Origin: Christensenella sp034926635
Lineage (GTDB): Bacteria > Bacillota > Clostridia > Christensenellales > Christensenellaceae
Direction of reading: 5' to 3'
Assembly (NCBI GenBank): GCA_034926635.1
Contig: JAYFQX010000009.1
Location: 1-57,912 of the forward strand
Length of the DNA stretch: 57,912 nt
Shown piece by piece: positions 41,822 to 49,609 of this stretch. Numbering within the stretch: the stretch's first letter is position 1; each line of letters starts with the position of its first letter. A program made the translations under genes and the position numbers. The notes under the pieces were generated by a model. It did no database searches. It was not told the origin of the DNA and saw only the letters and a list, made by a program, of their open reading frames with translations.

Positions 41822-43693
41822 ATGACAGAATACGATGGCGGAACATATGATGTGGTAGTAGTCGGCGCAGGTCATGCAGGAATAGAAGCTGCTCTTGCCT
41901 GCGCGCGAATAGGTAAAAAGACACTGCTGACAACGATAAACATGGATGGAATTGCGCTGATGGCATGCAACCCGGCAATTGGTGGGACGGCGAAAGGACA
42001 TTTGGTGCGAGAAATCGATGCTTTGGGCGGTCAAATGGGGATTTCTGCCGATGAAACATTTATACAAATAAAAATGCTAAACACAAAAAAAGGACCTGCT
42101 GTCCACTCTTTGCGCGCGCAAGCCGATAAAAAGCGATATCAGGAATATATGAAACATACGCTTGAAAATACGCCAAATTTGCAATTGGTGCAAGATGAAA
42201 TTACGGATATTTTGACAAATGATTCGCGGGTGTGCGGCGTGCGGGGTGCAATGGGTGCGCGCTATGGCGCGCGAGCGGTGATCCTTTGTACCGGTGTTTA
42301 TTTAAAAGGTAAAATAATTGTCGGTGAATATACAAAAAACGCAGGGCCGAGCGGTCTATTTCCTGCAAATTACTTAAGTCAAAGCCTTTCTTCGCTGGGA
42401 TTTGTTTTGCAGCGGTTCAAGACTGGGACGCCTGCACGCGTAGATGCGCGCAGTATAGATTTTTCGAAAACAATCCCGCAATATGGAGATGAAAAGATTA
42501 TACCTTTTTCTTTTATGAGTGGACAAATTACGCGAAAACAAGTCCCTTGTTTTTTGACCTATACCAACGAAAGAACGCATGAAGTGATCCGGCAGAATAT
42601 CCACCGCAGTCCGCTTTACAGCGGAATGATCGATGGGATTGGCCCGCGGTATTGCCCCTCGATTGAAGATAAAGTTGTTAAATTTCCGGATAAACAACGT
42701 CATCAGCTTTTTTTGGAACCCGAGGGTTTAAACACCAATGAAATTTACGTACAGGGAATGTCTTCCAGCTTACCTGTGGAAGTGCAAATGGCGCTATACC
42801 GTACAATTCCAGGATTAGAGAACGTACATTTTGTAAGACCGGCTTATGCGATCGAATATGATTGTATTGATCCGACAAGACTACAGCCATCGCTGCAAAC
42901 AAAGGATGTGGAAGGACTTTTTACAGCAGGTCAGATTAATGGAACTTCCGGTTATGAAGAGGCCGCTGCACAAGGCGTTATTGCAGGGATCAACGCTGCG
43001 CGATATTTAGAAGAGCAGCCCCCTGTGATATTAAGGAGAGACCAGGCCTATACCGGCGTTTTGATTGATGACCTTGTAACGAAGGGAACCAAGGAGCCGT
43101 ACCGCATGATGACATCCCGCGCGGAATACCGCCTTCTTTTGCGACAGGATAACGCAGACAGCAGGCTTACGCAGATTGGGCGGGAAGTTGGTCTGGTTGA
43201 AGATGCGAGATATGACAGGTATTTATATAAAACTGAAATTGTTTCACGTGAAACAAAACGGCTTATGAATGAAACGGCAGGGAGATCGTCTGTAGACGCT
43301 TTTTATCGGAAGCGCGGATTAGAAGAGCCGGGCAAAGGCATGAGACTGGCAACCCTGCTCGCACGTCCGGAAATAGGATATGAAGAATTAAGGGAGATCG
43401 ATACTGACTTACCTGAAATGGACGATGATATCCGTCTGCAGGTTGAAACAAATATTAAATATGCCGGATATATTGATAAACAAAAAAAACAGGTAGAGGC
43501 AGCTACGGCTCTGGAGAAAAAGCAGATACCGCAAGATCTTGATTATAAAAAAATTAGTGGTCTGCGTCTGGAAGCGCGTGCAAAGCTGAGTGATGTGATG
43601 CCCCTGAACGTGGGACAGGCGTCACGAATTTCCGGGGTATCACCGGCGGACATTTCGGTGTTATTGGTATATTTAGCAGGGCACGGAAAATAA
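41822..43693 (+). CDS. mnmG: tRNA uridine-5-carboxymethylaminomethyl enzyme MnmG (GidA)
   Basis: A 623-residue FAD enzyme: dinucleotide motif VVVGAGHAGIEAA, NPAIGGTAKGHLVREIDALG in pieces, TGTYLKG-like CTGVYLKGKI, and PGLEN. ATG 41822 follows GGAGAG; in-frame codons upstream lie inside mnmE. A perfect parS is embedded at 43240-43255. The last 25 codons are part of a 76-bp repeat whose second copy lies 224 bp downstream, yet the reading frame here is complete and ends VYLAGHGK. Confidence 0.97.
   Translation: MTEYDGGTYDVVVVGAGHAGIEAALACARIGKKTLLTTINMDGIALMACNPAIGGTAKGHLVREIDALGGQMGISADETFIQIKMLNTKKGPAVHSLRAQADKKRYQEYMKHTLENTPNLQLVQDEITDILTNDSRVCGVRGAMGARYGARAVILCTGVYLKGKIIVGEYTKNAGPSGLFPANYLSQSLSSLGFVLQRFKTGTPARVDARSIDFSKTIPQYGDEKIIPFSFMSGQITRKQVPCFLTYTNERTHEVIRQNIHRSPLYSGMIDGIGPRYCPSIEDKVVKFPDKQRHQLFLEPEGLNTNEIYVQGMSSSLPVEVQMALYRTIPGLENVHFVRPAYAIEYDCIDPTRLQPSLQTKDVEGLFTAGQINGTSGYEEAAAQGVIAGINAARYLEEQPPVILRRDQAYTGVLIDDLVTKGTKEPYRMMTSRAEYRLLLRQDNADSRLTQIGREVGLVEDARYDRYLYKTEIVSRETKRLMNETAGRSSVDAFYRKRGLEEPGKGMRLATLLARPEIGYEELREIDTDLPEMDDDIRLQVETNIKYAGYIDKQKKQVEAATALEKKQIPQDLDYKKISGLRLEARAKLSDVMPLNVGQASRISGVSPADISVLLVYLAGHGK
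43240..43255. other. parS: parS centromere site inside mnmG
   Basis: TGTTTCACGTGAAACA, a perfect match to the 16-bp ParB-binding palindrome, encoded in frame in mnmG (residues near IVSRETKR). Confidence 0.95.
43612..43687. repeat. 76-bp direct repeat, copy 1 (3' end of mnmG)
   Basis: Identical to 43836-43911. This copy encodes GQASRISGVSPADISVLLVY… and is followed by the mnmG stop (TAA). Confidence 0.95.
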
Positions 43694-43835
43694 AGCCGTC
43701 CCACGTTCAGATATTAAGGGGTCCCCGGCACAATCTAGCGCGCAGCGCGATTGTGAAAGGGGTAAGAGACGCGAGCGCGAAACAGGCGAAGACGCCGCGC
43801 AGAGGCGGCGAGATGAAAACGCGCAGAGCGGCTAA
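43688..43835. repeat. 148-bp GC-rich insert between the mnmG repeats
   Basis: It contains a second inverted repeat to mnmG (GTCCCACGTTCAG at 43698-43710, complement of CTGAACGTGGGAC at 43604-43616). It also holds a hairpin at 43723-43762 (CCCC…CACAATC…GATTGTG…GGGG), followed by ~70 bp of purine- and GCG-rich sequence. It looks like a small repetitive element and holds no credible gene. Confidence 0.75.
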
Positions 43836-43911
43836 GGGACAGGCGTCACGAATTTCCGGGGTATCACCGGCGGACATTTCGGTGTTATTGGTATATTTAG
43901 CAGGGCACGGA
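43836..43911. repeat. 76-bp direct repeat, copy 2
   Basis: Perfect copy of the mnmG 3' end. The frame would continue past the repeat without a stop until 44106, overlapping the next gene, so this copy is not the functional end of mnmG. Confidence 0.95.
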
Positions 43912-43945
43912 GGATCAAATATTTTAGAAGTGAGGCGGGATTACT

Positions 43946-44338
43946 TTGCTGGTAGTAATTTGGTTGACAACGATGATTGTACCGGTGGTAACAGTACTTG
44001 CAGGATTGCTTTTATTGAAAGCGCCTCCTGCGGAGCGCAACGCACTGTTTGGCTATCGCACAAATCGTTCCAGACTATCGCAACAGACCTGGGATTACGC
44101 AAATAAGCGTTATGGGAAACTGGCTTTTCGGTTTGGATTTTTGTCGATGGTTTGCTGCGTGCTTATTAATCTTTTATGGACGGGAGAATACGATGCGCTG
44201 GTACTGATAGATTTGATTCCCGGCATATTTTTCTTGATTTTTCCAATTTTTATTGTAGAAAATGAGATAAAATGTTATTTTAACAAAGAAGGTCTCCCTT
44301 ATAAAGAAAGGAATGATGAAAACAGTGAGCATGATTGA
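43946..44338 (+). CDS. SdpI-family membrane protein
   Basis: The protein is 130 residues with three hydrophobic segments (~3-24, ~61-78, ~85-105). LFGYRTNRSRLSQQTWDYANKRYGK (seen as FGYRTNRS and QTWDYAN) is the SdpI/YhfL signature. SdpI gives immunity to the SdpC toxin in Bacillus; most family members have unknown roles, and no toxin gene is nearby. Start is TTG 43946, 5 bp after GAGGCGGGA. It begins 35 bp after repeat copy 2. Confidence 0.75.
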   Translation: MLVVIWLTTMIVPVVTVLAGLLLLKAPPAERNALFGYRTNRSRLSQQTWDYANKRYGKLAFRFGFLSMVCCVLINLLWTGEYDALVLIDLIPGIFFLIFPIFIVENEIKCYFNKEGLPYKERNDENSEHD

Positions 44339-44849
44339 GAGCGAAAGACTGCGTCTTCGTCCCTTTGTGATAGAGGATCAGGAAACAGCCGCGCAGTTTT
44401 TAGGAGACGCGGATGTGATGTATGCATGGGGACATGGATTTACGAAGGACGAAGTAAGAGGTTGGATCATAAAAAATATTAACCGTGTAAAGAACGATGG
44501 ATGCGGGTATTTACTTACAGAAGAAAAAAGATCAGGCGCGCCGGTAGGCGCGATCGGTTTGATGTTTAGTGAAATTGACGGGCAAAAGGACTGGGAAATC
44601 GGGTATATTCTGGATAAGAGACATTGGGGAAAAGGTTTTGCGCAAGAAGGTGCGAGAGCCTGCGCGAAATATGCGTTTGACGTGATGAAAAGGGATTATG
44701 TCTTACTGCAAATGCGTACCGATAATATAGCATCTGTAAAAGTCGCAGAAAGTATTGGTGCAAAGAAAATCGGTGAATATAATCGGTTTTTTTACGGGCA
44801 ACACAGGCAGCATTATATCTATAAGTTAAAAAGAGAATGTTTCACGTGA
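44313..44849 (+). CDS. GNAT-family N-acetyltransferase (RimJ/RimL type)
   Basis: About 178 residues. ERLRLRPFVIEDQ opens the fold, WEIGYILDKRHWGKGFAQEGARA contains the acetyl-CoA motif (Q/R-x-x-G-x-G/A as HWGKGFAQEG), and NIASVKVAESIGAKKIGE closes it. It may acetylate a protein N-terminus or small molecule. Start 44313, 44316 or 44331 are all possible because AAAGGA is very close. It overlaps the SdpI gene by 26 bp. parS lies across its stop codon. Confidence 0.8.
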   Translation: MMKTVSMIESERLRLRPFVIEDQETAAQFLGDADVMYAWGHGFTKDEVRGWIIKNINRVKNDGCGYLLTEEKRSGAPVGAIGLMFSEIDGQKDWEIGYILDKRHWGKGFAQEGARACAKYAFDVMKRDYVLLQMRTDNIASVKVAESIGAKKIGEYNRFFYGQHRQHYIYKLKRECFT

Positions 44850-44853
44850 AACA
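44838..44853. other. parS: parS centromere site
   Basis: TGTTTCACGTGAAACA, a perfect ParB-binding palindrome spanning the end of the acetyltransferase gene, 2.1 kb from parA. Confidence 0.96.
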
Positions 44854-44874
44854 GCGGGAAAGGCAGGCTGAAAA

Positions 44875-45477
44875 ATGGAAATTGATAATCGCCCTGTAAA
44901 ATGGCTGCATGAGCCAGAACGTCATGAAGAAAAAAATGGAAGGATCATCCTTTATACAGAGCCGGGAACTGATTTTTGGCAAAACACCTATTATGGCGTC
45001 CGGAAAGTAAACGGACACGCCTTGCTGATGGATACTGCGGAGGAAGAATTCAGCTTTTCTGTAAAAACAACCTTCGCATCAGAGTCTATCTATGACCAAT
45101 GTGGCGTGATGGTATATTTAGATGAGGAAAATTGGTGCAAAGCATGTGTAGAATATGAGACGGAAGAATCTCAAAAACTTGGCAGCGTAGTAACCACGCT
45201 GGGATTTTCGGACTGGGCGTCCGCAGACATCAGTGGAAAAGTAAAAAGAATGTATTACCGCGTTTCGCGGCGTGGAAATGACTATCTGATTGAAAATTCC
45301 ACAGATGGGCAAAACTATCATCAGCTCAGAATGTTTCATTTGCTTGGCGGGAACGAAAAGATTGGGATCGGTATTTTTGCATGCAGTCCTTCTGAAAAAG
45401 GATTTAAGGCTGTATTTGAGGATTTTGCAATCGGGGGATGCGTATGGCCGCGTGCGGCAGAGGGGCAGGATGCATGA
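44875..45477 (+). CDS. DUF1349 family protein (concanavalin-like fold)
   Basis: A 200-residue protein with FSVKTTFASESIYDQCGVMVYLDEENWCKACVEYE (in parts) and VVTTLGFSDWASADISG, the DUF1349 pattern of lectin-like beta-sandwich proteins. No signal peptide, so cytoplasmic. Function unknown. It overlaps rsmG by 4 bp (ATGA). Confidence 0.8.
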   Translation: MEIDNRPVKWLHEPERHEEKNGRIILYTEPGTDFWQNTYYGVRKVNGHALLMDTAEEEFSFSVKTTFASESIYDQCGVMVYLDEENWCKACVEYETEESQKLGSVVTTLGFSDWASADISGKVKRMYYRVSRRGNDYLIENSTDGQNYHQLRMFHLLGGNEKIGIGIFACSPSEKGFKAVFEDFAIGGCVWPRAAEGQDA

Positions 45478-46172
45478 CGGAATTTTGCAAAGAACTGGAA
45501 GCGCTGTGTAGGCAAACGGGATATGATGTTTCCCGGCAGGCACTCGAAAAGATGAACGCATACTATGACTGCATGGTGGAGACTAACGCAAAATATAACC
45601 TGACTGCTATTACGCAGCCGCAAGACGCAGCGTGCAAGCATTTTTTTGATAGTATTGTGCCATATAGGCAAATTCCGAAAGGCGCTGCGGTAGTAGATAT
45701 TGGAAGCGGTGCGGGATTCCCGATTACGCCGTTAAAAGCGGTGCGGGAAGATATTCTTGCGGTTGCCATGGAATCGTCACAAAAAAAATGCAATTTTATT
45801 GAAAATGCATCACTTGTGTCAGGGATAGAAGTTGAAGTCATATGTGCGCGTGCCGAAGAAGCAGGACAAGGACGGCAACGGGAAGTATTTGACGTGTGCG
45901 TATCCCGTGCGGTAGCAGCATTGCCGGTATTAATGGAATTGAGTTCACCGTTGGTTAAAAATCATGGGTTGTTTTTTGCTTATAAGGGAAAATATCAGGA
46001 AGAATTAAAAAATGCGGAAATTGCCATGAAAGCGCTCAATCTTGAATTAGAAGAAGTGATTGCTATGCCATATGGAACATACGAGCACAATGTTTTGGTG
46101 TTTCGGAAAAAGGGGATGCTATCTCCGAAATATCCAAGACGCTATGCGCAGATCATAAAGTCACCGTTATAA
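45474..46172 (+). CDS. rsmG: 16S rRNA (guanine-527-N7)-methyltransferase RsmG
   Basis: A 232-residue methyltransferase with YNLTAI, SAM motif VVDIGSGAGFPITPLK, SRAVA and the C-terminal region typical of GidB. ATG 45474 is coupled to the preceding stop, with GAGGGGCAGG upstream; the earlier in-frame start lies inside the DUF1349 gene. Confidence 0.95.
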   Translation: MTEFCKELEALCRQTGYDVSRQALEKMNAYYDCMVETNAKYNLTAITQPQDAACKHFFDSIVPYRQIPKGAAVVDIGSGAGFPITPLKAVREDILAVAMESSQKKCNFIENASLVSGIEVEVICARAEEAGQGRQREVFDVCVSRAVAALPVLMELSSPLVKNHGLFFAYKGKYQEELKNAEIAMKALNLELEEVIAMPYGTYEHNVLVFRKKGMLSPKYPRRYAQIIKSPL

Positions 46173-46264
46173 GTTCATAAAAGGTTCGTATTTGCGTGAT
46201 ATGATTAAAAAATACACCAGGCAATTACAGAGCGGCTTGCTGCCGCCGGAAAGAGGAGACAGGA

Positions 46265-46660
46265 ATGATGAACGGATTTCGCAGATTTATGATGGGACGT
46301 TATGGCGGAGATAAATTCGGCATGTTCCTCATTATTCTCTCCATTGCCATCAGCATTGTGCTGATGTTTGTTCCAGTTGCTTATATTAGTCTGCTGGCAT
46401 GGATCCCGCTTATATTTGCAATTTACCGTATGTTCTCTAAAAATATTGCAAAACGGCAACAGGAGAATTACACCTATCTGCGCTTTTTGGGAGAATTAAA
46501 AGCATTACCGAAAACAGTAAAAAAACAAATGCAAGACAGCAAGACACATCGTTATTATCGCTGCCCAAAATGCGGACAGAAGCTACGGGTTCCCAAAGGA
46601 AAAGGTAAAATCAACATTACCTGTTCGAAATGCGGAAATAAATTTATAAAAAAAACCTGA
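46265..46660 (+). CDS. Small membrane protein with C-terminal zinc ribbon
   Basis: The protein is 131 residues. A hydrophobic hairpin at ~19-56 (FLIILSIAISIVLMFVPVAYI in part) is followed by a linker and CPKCG…CSKCG, a zinc-ribbon in the last 35 residues facing the cytoplasm. I do not recognise a functional family. RBS GAGGAGA before ATG 46265 (46268 also possible). Position between rsmG and parA. Confidence 0.7.
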   Translation: MMNGFRRFMMGRYGGDKFGMFLIILSIAISIVLMFVPVAYISLLAWIPLIFAIYRMFSKNIAKRQQENYTYLRFLGELKALPKTVKKQMQDSKTHRYYRCPKCGQKLRVPKGKGKINITCSKCGNKFIKKT

Positions 46661-46697
46661 GATAAATAATAAGAATACACAATATCACCGGAAATAA

Positions 46698-46734
46698 AAA
46701 AGCATCTATACTATATATGGTAGAGATGCTTTTC
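46698..46734. terminator. Terminator downstream of the zinc-ribbon gene
   Basis: AAAAGCATCT (46698-46707) pairs with AGATGCTTTT (46724-46733). Confidence 0.75.
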
Positions 46735-46771
46735 TCAATGAAGCAAAAAAAGAAACAATTATAAAGAGAAC

Positions 46772-46800
46772 TTTCCAACGGGAGGAAAATCCGTTATAAT
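46772..46800 (+). promoter_or_regulatory. Promoter of parA-parB
   Basis: TTTCCA (46772-46777), 17-bp spacer, TATAAT (46795-46800). The leader is ~140 nt and contains a weak hairpin. Confidence 0.6.
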
Positions 46801-46879
46801 AATACATGCCGGATACACCAACGCAGAAACAGTGTGTTTTACTGACTTTGTGGGTGCGGTCAATTGAAAGCAAATAAAG

Positions 46880-46904
46880 AAAAACCTGTTAACTGCGGGT
46901 TTTT
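46880..46904 (+). terminator. Hairpin in the parA leader, possible attenuator
   Basis: AAAAACC (46880-46886) and GGTTTTT (46898-46904). It lies between the promoter and the parA start, so it would act as a partial terminator. Weak stem. Confidence 0.4.
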
Positions 46905-46948
46905 AGTGCGTTTTCTATGCAGGAAACAGGTTTAGGAGAGTGAAAAAT

Positions 46949-47716
46949 TTGGGCAAGATTGTAGCGATTGCAAACCAAAAAGGCGGTGTTGGAAAAACGA
47001 CGACCGCTATTAATTTAAGCGCGTGTATTGCCAATAAGGGAAAGCGGGTTTTGCTGATTGACATTGATCCGCAGGGAAACAGTACAAGCGGACTCGGTGT
47101 AGAACGGGTTGGTCTTAAGAAATCGTCTTATGACGTTTTGGTGTCCGGTGTATCGGCGTTGGAGGCCATTCGCCCTACGATGATAAAAACGCTGGATTTG
47201 ATGCCCGCAAATATTGATTTGGTGGGTGCGGAAGTTGAGCTTGTTTCCATGATTGCGCGCGAAACTATTTTTAAACGTGCGTTGGAAGCGGAGGTTTCGG
47301 GACTTTATGACTATATTTTCATGGATTGCCCGCCATCTCTTGGTCTTATCACATTAAATGCACTGACGGCAGCCGATAAAATTTTAGTACCAATCCAATG
47401 TGAGTATTATGCATTGGAAGGACTGACACAGCTGATGAGCACAGTAAAACTGGTGCGGCAAAGTCTGAACCCCGATCTTGAAGTGGAGGGCGTTGTCTTA
47501 ACGATGTTTGACGGAAGGACAAACCTGTCGCTGCAAGTGGTGGAGGAAGTGCGGAAATTCTTCAAAAACAAAGTGTACCAGACGGTGATCCCGCGCAATG
47601 TGCGGCTGGGAGAAGCGCCGAGCTATGGTTTGCCTGTGCTTTTATACGATGCCAAATGCCTTGGGACGGAAGCGTATAACGAGCTTGCCCGGGAATTCCT
47701 GCAAAACGATAAATAA
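46949..47716 (+). CDS. parA: Chromosome partitioning ATPase ParA/Soj
   Basis: About 255 residues. Deviant Walker A KGGVGKTT (~11-18), DIDPQGNSTSGLG, and Walker A' FMDCPPSLGL; no N-terminal helix-turn-helix, as in Soj. It binds DNA non-specifically and is stimulated by ParB. TTG 46949, 8 bp after GGAGAG, is preferred; GTG 46940 overlaps that site. Confidence 0.95.
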   Translation: MGKIVAIANQKGGVGKTTTAINLSACIANKGKRVLLIDIDPQGNSTSGLGVERVGLKKSSYDVLVSGVSALEAIRPTMIKTLDLMPANIDLVGAEVELVSMIARETIFKRALEAEVSGLYDYIFMDCPPSLGLITLNALTAADKILVPIQCEYYALEGLTQLMSTVKLVRQSLNPDLEVEGVVLTMFDGRTNLSLQVVEEVRKFFKNKVYQTVIPRNVRLGEAPSYGLPVLLYDAKCLGTEAYNELAREFLQNDK

Positions 47717-47733
47717 GACGGGGAGAGAACAAG

Positions 47734-48597
47734 ATGAAAAGAGGATTGGGAAAAGGTCTCGGCGCGTTGATGGCGGATGCGGCAACAGAAGCAAGGGATG
47801 GCGCGGGGGTAAATGAAATAGATATTTTTCTGCTGGATAACGACAGCAATCAGCCGCGGAAAAAATTTGATCAGGAAAAGCTGAAAGAGCTTGCGCAATC
47901 CATTAAAGTACATGGAATTATGCAGCCGATAATCGTTTATCAAAACGAAGGACGTTATACGATTATCGCAGGAGAACGGCGATTCCGCGCTGCAAAAATA
48001 GCGGGGCTCAGCAAGGTTCCGGTCATAGTAAAGAAGCTAGATCAGCGCAGCATCCTTGAATTATCGTTAATAGAAAACATACAGCGCGAGGATCTAAACG
48101 CGATTGAGCAGGCAAATGCTCTTTACGATCTGATGACAGAGTACGGGCTCACGCAGGATGAAGCTGCAAAGCGAGTTGGGAAAAGCCGTAGTGCGATCGC
48201 AAACCTTTTGCGCTTGAAAGCGCTGCCGGTCAAGGTAAAAAAATTGGTAGAAGAAGGAAAGCTTTCTGCGGGGCATGCGCGTTGCCTGCTCCCGCTTGAG
48301 GATAGCGGAAAAATAGAGGAAACGGCAAAACAGATCGTAGCAGAGGAATTATCCGTGAGGGATGCCGAAGCGCTGGTAAAACAAATATTGGAGCCGGTGA
48401 TTGAAGAACCCAAAACCCCGGCGAAAAAGAAAACGATTCCCATAGAAATCAAACAAGCGCAGGAAGAATTATCTCGGGCATTGTCAACAAAAGTGCAGTT
48501 GAGCGGAACTTTACAAAAAGGAAAGATATCCATAGCATATTATAATGCGGATCAGTTAGAACAGCTTTATGAATTTTTGAAAACCATGGAAGGATAA
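47734..48597 (+). CDS. parB: Chromosome partitioning protein ParB/Spo0J
   Basis: A 287-residue CTPase and parS-binding protein. RGLGKGLGALM opens it; GERRFRAAKIAGL is the CTP-binding box; ENIQREDLNAIEQA and the helix-turn-helix DEAAKRVGKSRSAIANLLRL follow. The C-terminal dimer domain ends QLEQLYEFLKTM. Two perfect parS sites lie 3-5 kb away. RBS GGGGAGAG. Confidence 0.96.
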   Translation: MKRGLGKGLGALMADAATEARDGAGVNEIDIFLLDNDSNQPRKKFDQEKLKELAQSIKVHGIMQPIIVYQNEGRYTIIAGERRFRAAKIAGLSKVPVIVKKLDQRSILELSLIENIQREDLNAIEQANALYDLMTEYGLTQDEAAKRVGKSRSAIANLLRLKALPVKVKKLVEEGKLSAGHARCLLPLEDSGKIEETAKQIVAEELSVRDAEALVKQILEPVIEEPKTPAKKKTIPIEIKQAQEELSRALSTKVQLSGTLQKGKISIAYYNADQLEQLYEFLKTMEG

Positions 48598-48602
48598 AAC
48601 CG

Positions 48603-49547
48603 ATGGAGCAAGGCAAATGTAAAACGGTTTATCACTATTGCGGTATTGACGCGTTTTATGAGATTATCTCTGATAAAATGCTGCGGCTTTCAGATATTGA
48701 TAAAAGTAACGACTATATGGAGCGAAAATGGCTTCAAAGGTTTATTCAGGAAACGGCGATGGAAGAATACGAAAAAACGCCGTTTGATTTGGAACTTGTG
48801 GAAAATGATAAAAAAATTGACGGAAAAAAAGCAGTATCTGCGCTGATTGAATGTGAGCTTAAGGCAACTGGGAAGCACTGGTATGACGACCTGATCACTT
48901 ATGCTATTTGTTTTTCTGAGGAGAATGACAGCCTAAGCCAATGGCGCGGTTATGCCGACGATGGTTATGGTGTAAGCATTGGGTTTTGCGCGGATCGTAT
49001 CAGTGAAAAATTAATTCAAAATAGGGAAACCGACGAACCCGGGCACACGTTTCAGTTTCAGCCAATCCGGTATGACGAGAAGGCACAAAAGGACATGATC
49101 CGGCCGTATATCCGCCAGATGTTTGTGCATTTGCAGGCAATTGCGCGGCGTGAGGAAACGCCTTCTGGGCAGATTATCGGTCTGTTTCGCGCGATTAACG
49201 GGGAGAGTGCTTTTTGTAAGAACCCTGCATTTGGGGAGGAAAAGGAATGGCGGCTGGCAGTGAATTTTCCGTTGCCGACATGGGATGCCTATACAAAATT
49301 TAAAATGCGTGCCGATCATGTTGCGCAAAATGATTTGTTCAGCAGGATTAAAACTGTAGTTGTAGGTAAAACAATTAAATCTTATGTGGAACTCAATCTG
49401 AAAACCTTGGGGACAGATGCGATTACAGAAATCTGTCTGGGGCCGAAATGCAAACTGACCAAGAACGATGTCAAGCTGTTTTTGTGCAGTGAAAAGATGT
49501 GGGTACCCGATGAAAATATTAATACGTCGAAGGCAACATACCGCTGA
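48603..49547 (+). CDS. DUF2971 family protein
   Basis: The protein is 314 residues. VYHYCGIDAFYEIISDKMLRLSDI and CFSEENDSLSQWRGYADDGYGVSIGF (in parts SEENDSLSQWRGYADDG) are the family's conserved blocks, and FGEEKEWRLAV follows. DUF2971 proteins are widespread in variable regions and of unknown activity. It begins 5 bp after parB, without a strong RBS of its own (GGATAAAACCG), so it is probably cotranscribed with parAB. Confidence 0.78.
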   Translation: MEQGKCKTVYHYCGIDAFYEIISDKMLRLSDIDKSNDYMERKWLQRFIQETAMEEYEKTPFDLELVENDKKIDGKKAVSALIECELKATGKHWYDDLITYAICFSEENDSLSQWRGYADDGYGVSIGFCADRISEKLIQNRETDEPGHTFQFQPIRYDEKAQKDMIRPYIRQMFVHLQAIARREETPSGQIIGLFRAINGESAFCKNPAFGEEKEWRLAVNFPLPTWDAYTKFKMRADHVAQNDLFSRIKTVVVGKTIKSYVELNLKTLGTDAITEICLGPKCKLTKNDVKLFLCSEKMWVPDENINTSKATYR

Positions 49548-49562
49548 ATAAAGACAAATTAT

Positions 49563-49598
49563 AAAAAAATGCGTTTCTGAAATAGAAACGCATTTTTT
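49563..49598. terminator. Bidirectional terminator
   Basis: AAAAAATGCGTTTC and GAAACGCATTTTTT around TGAAATA, between convergent genes. Confidence 0.9.
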
Positions 49599-49609
49599 GT
49601 AATTCTATG

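Noticed and set aside
43753..44106. Open frame across the mnmG insert and repeat copy 2
   Set aside because: It begins in the GC-rich insert, reads through the duplicated mnmG end and then runs out of frame with the SdpI gene. It is an artefact of the duplication.
43946..44338. Reading the SdpI-like protein as toxin immunity
   Set aside because: No SdpC-like toxin or SdpAB maturation gene is nearby; the family is broad.
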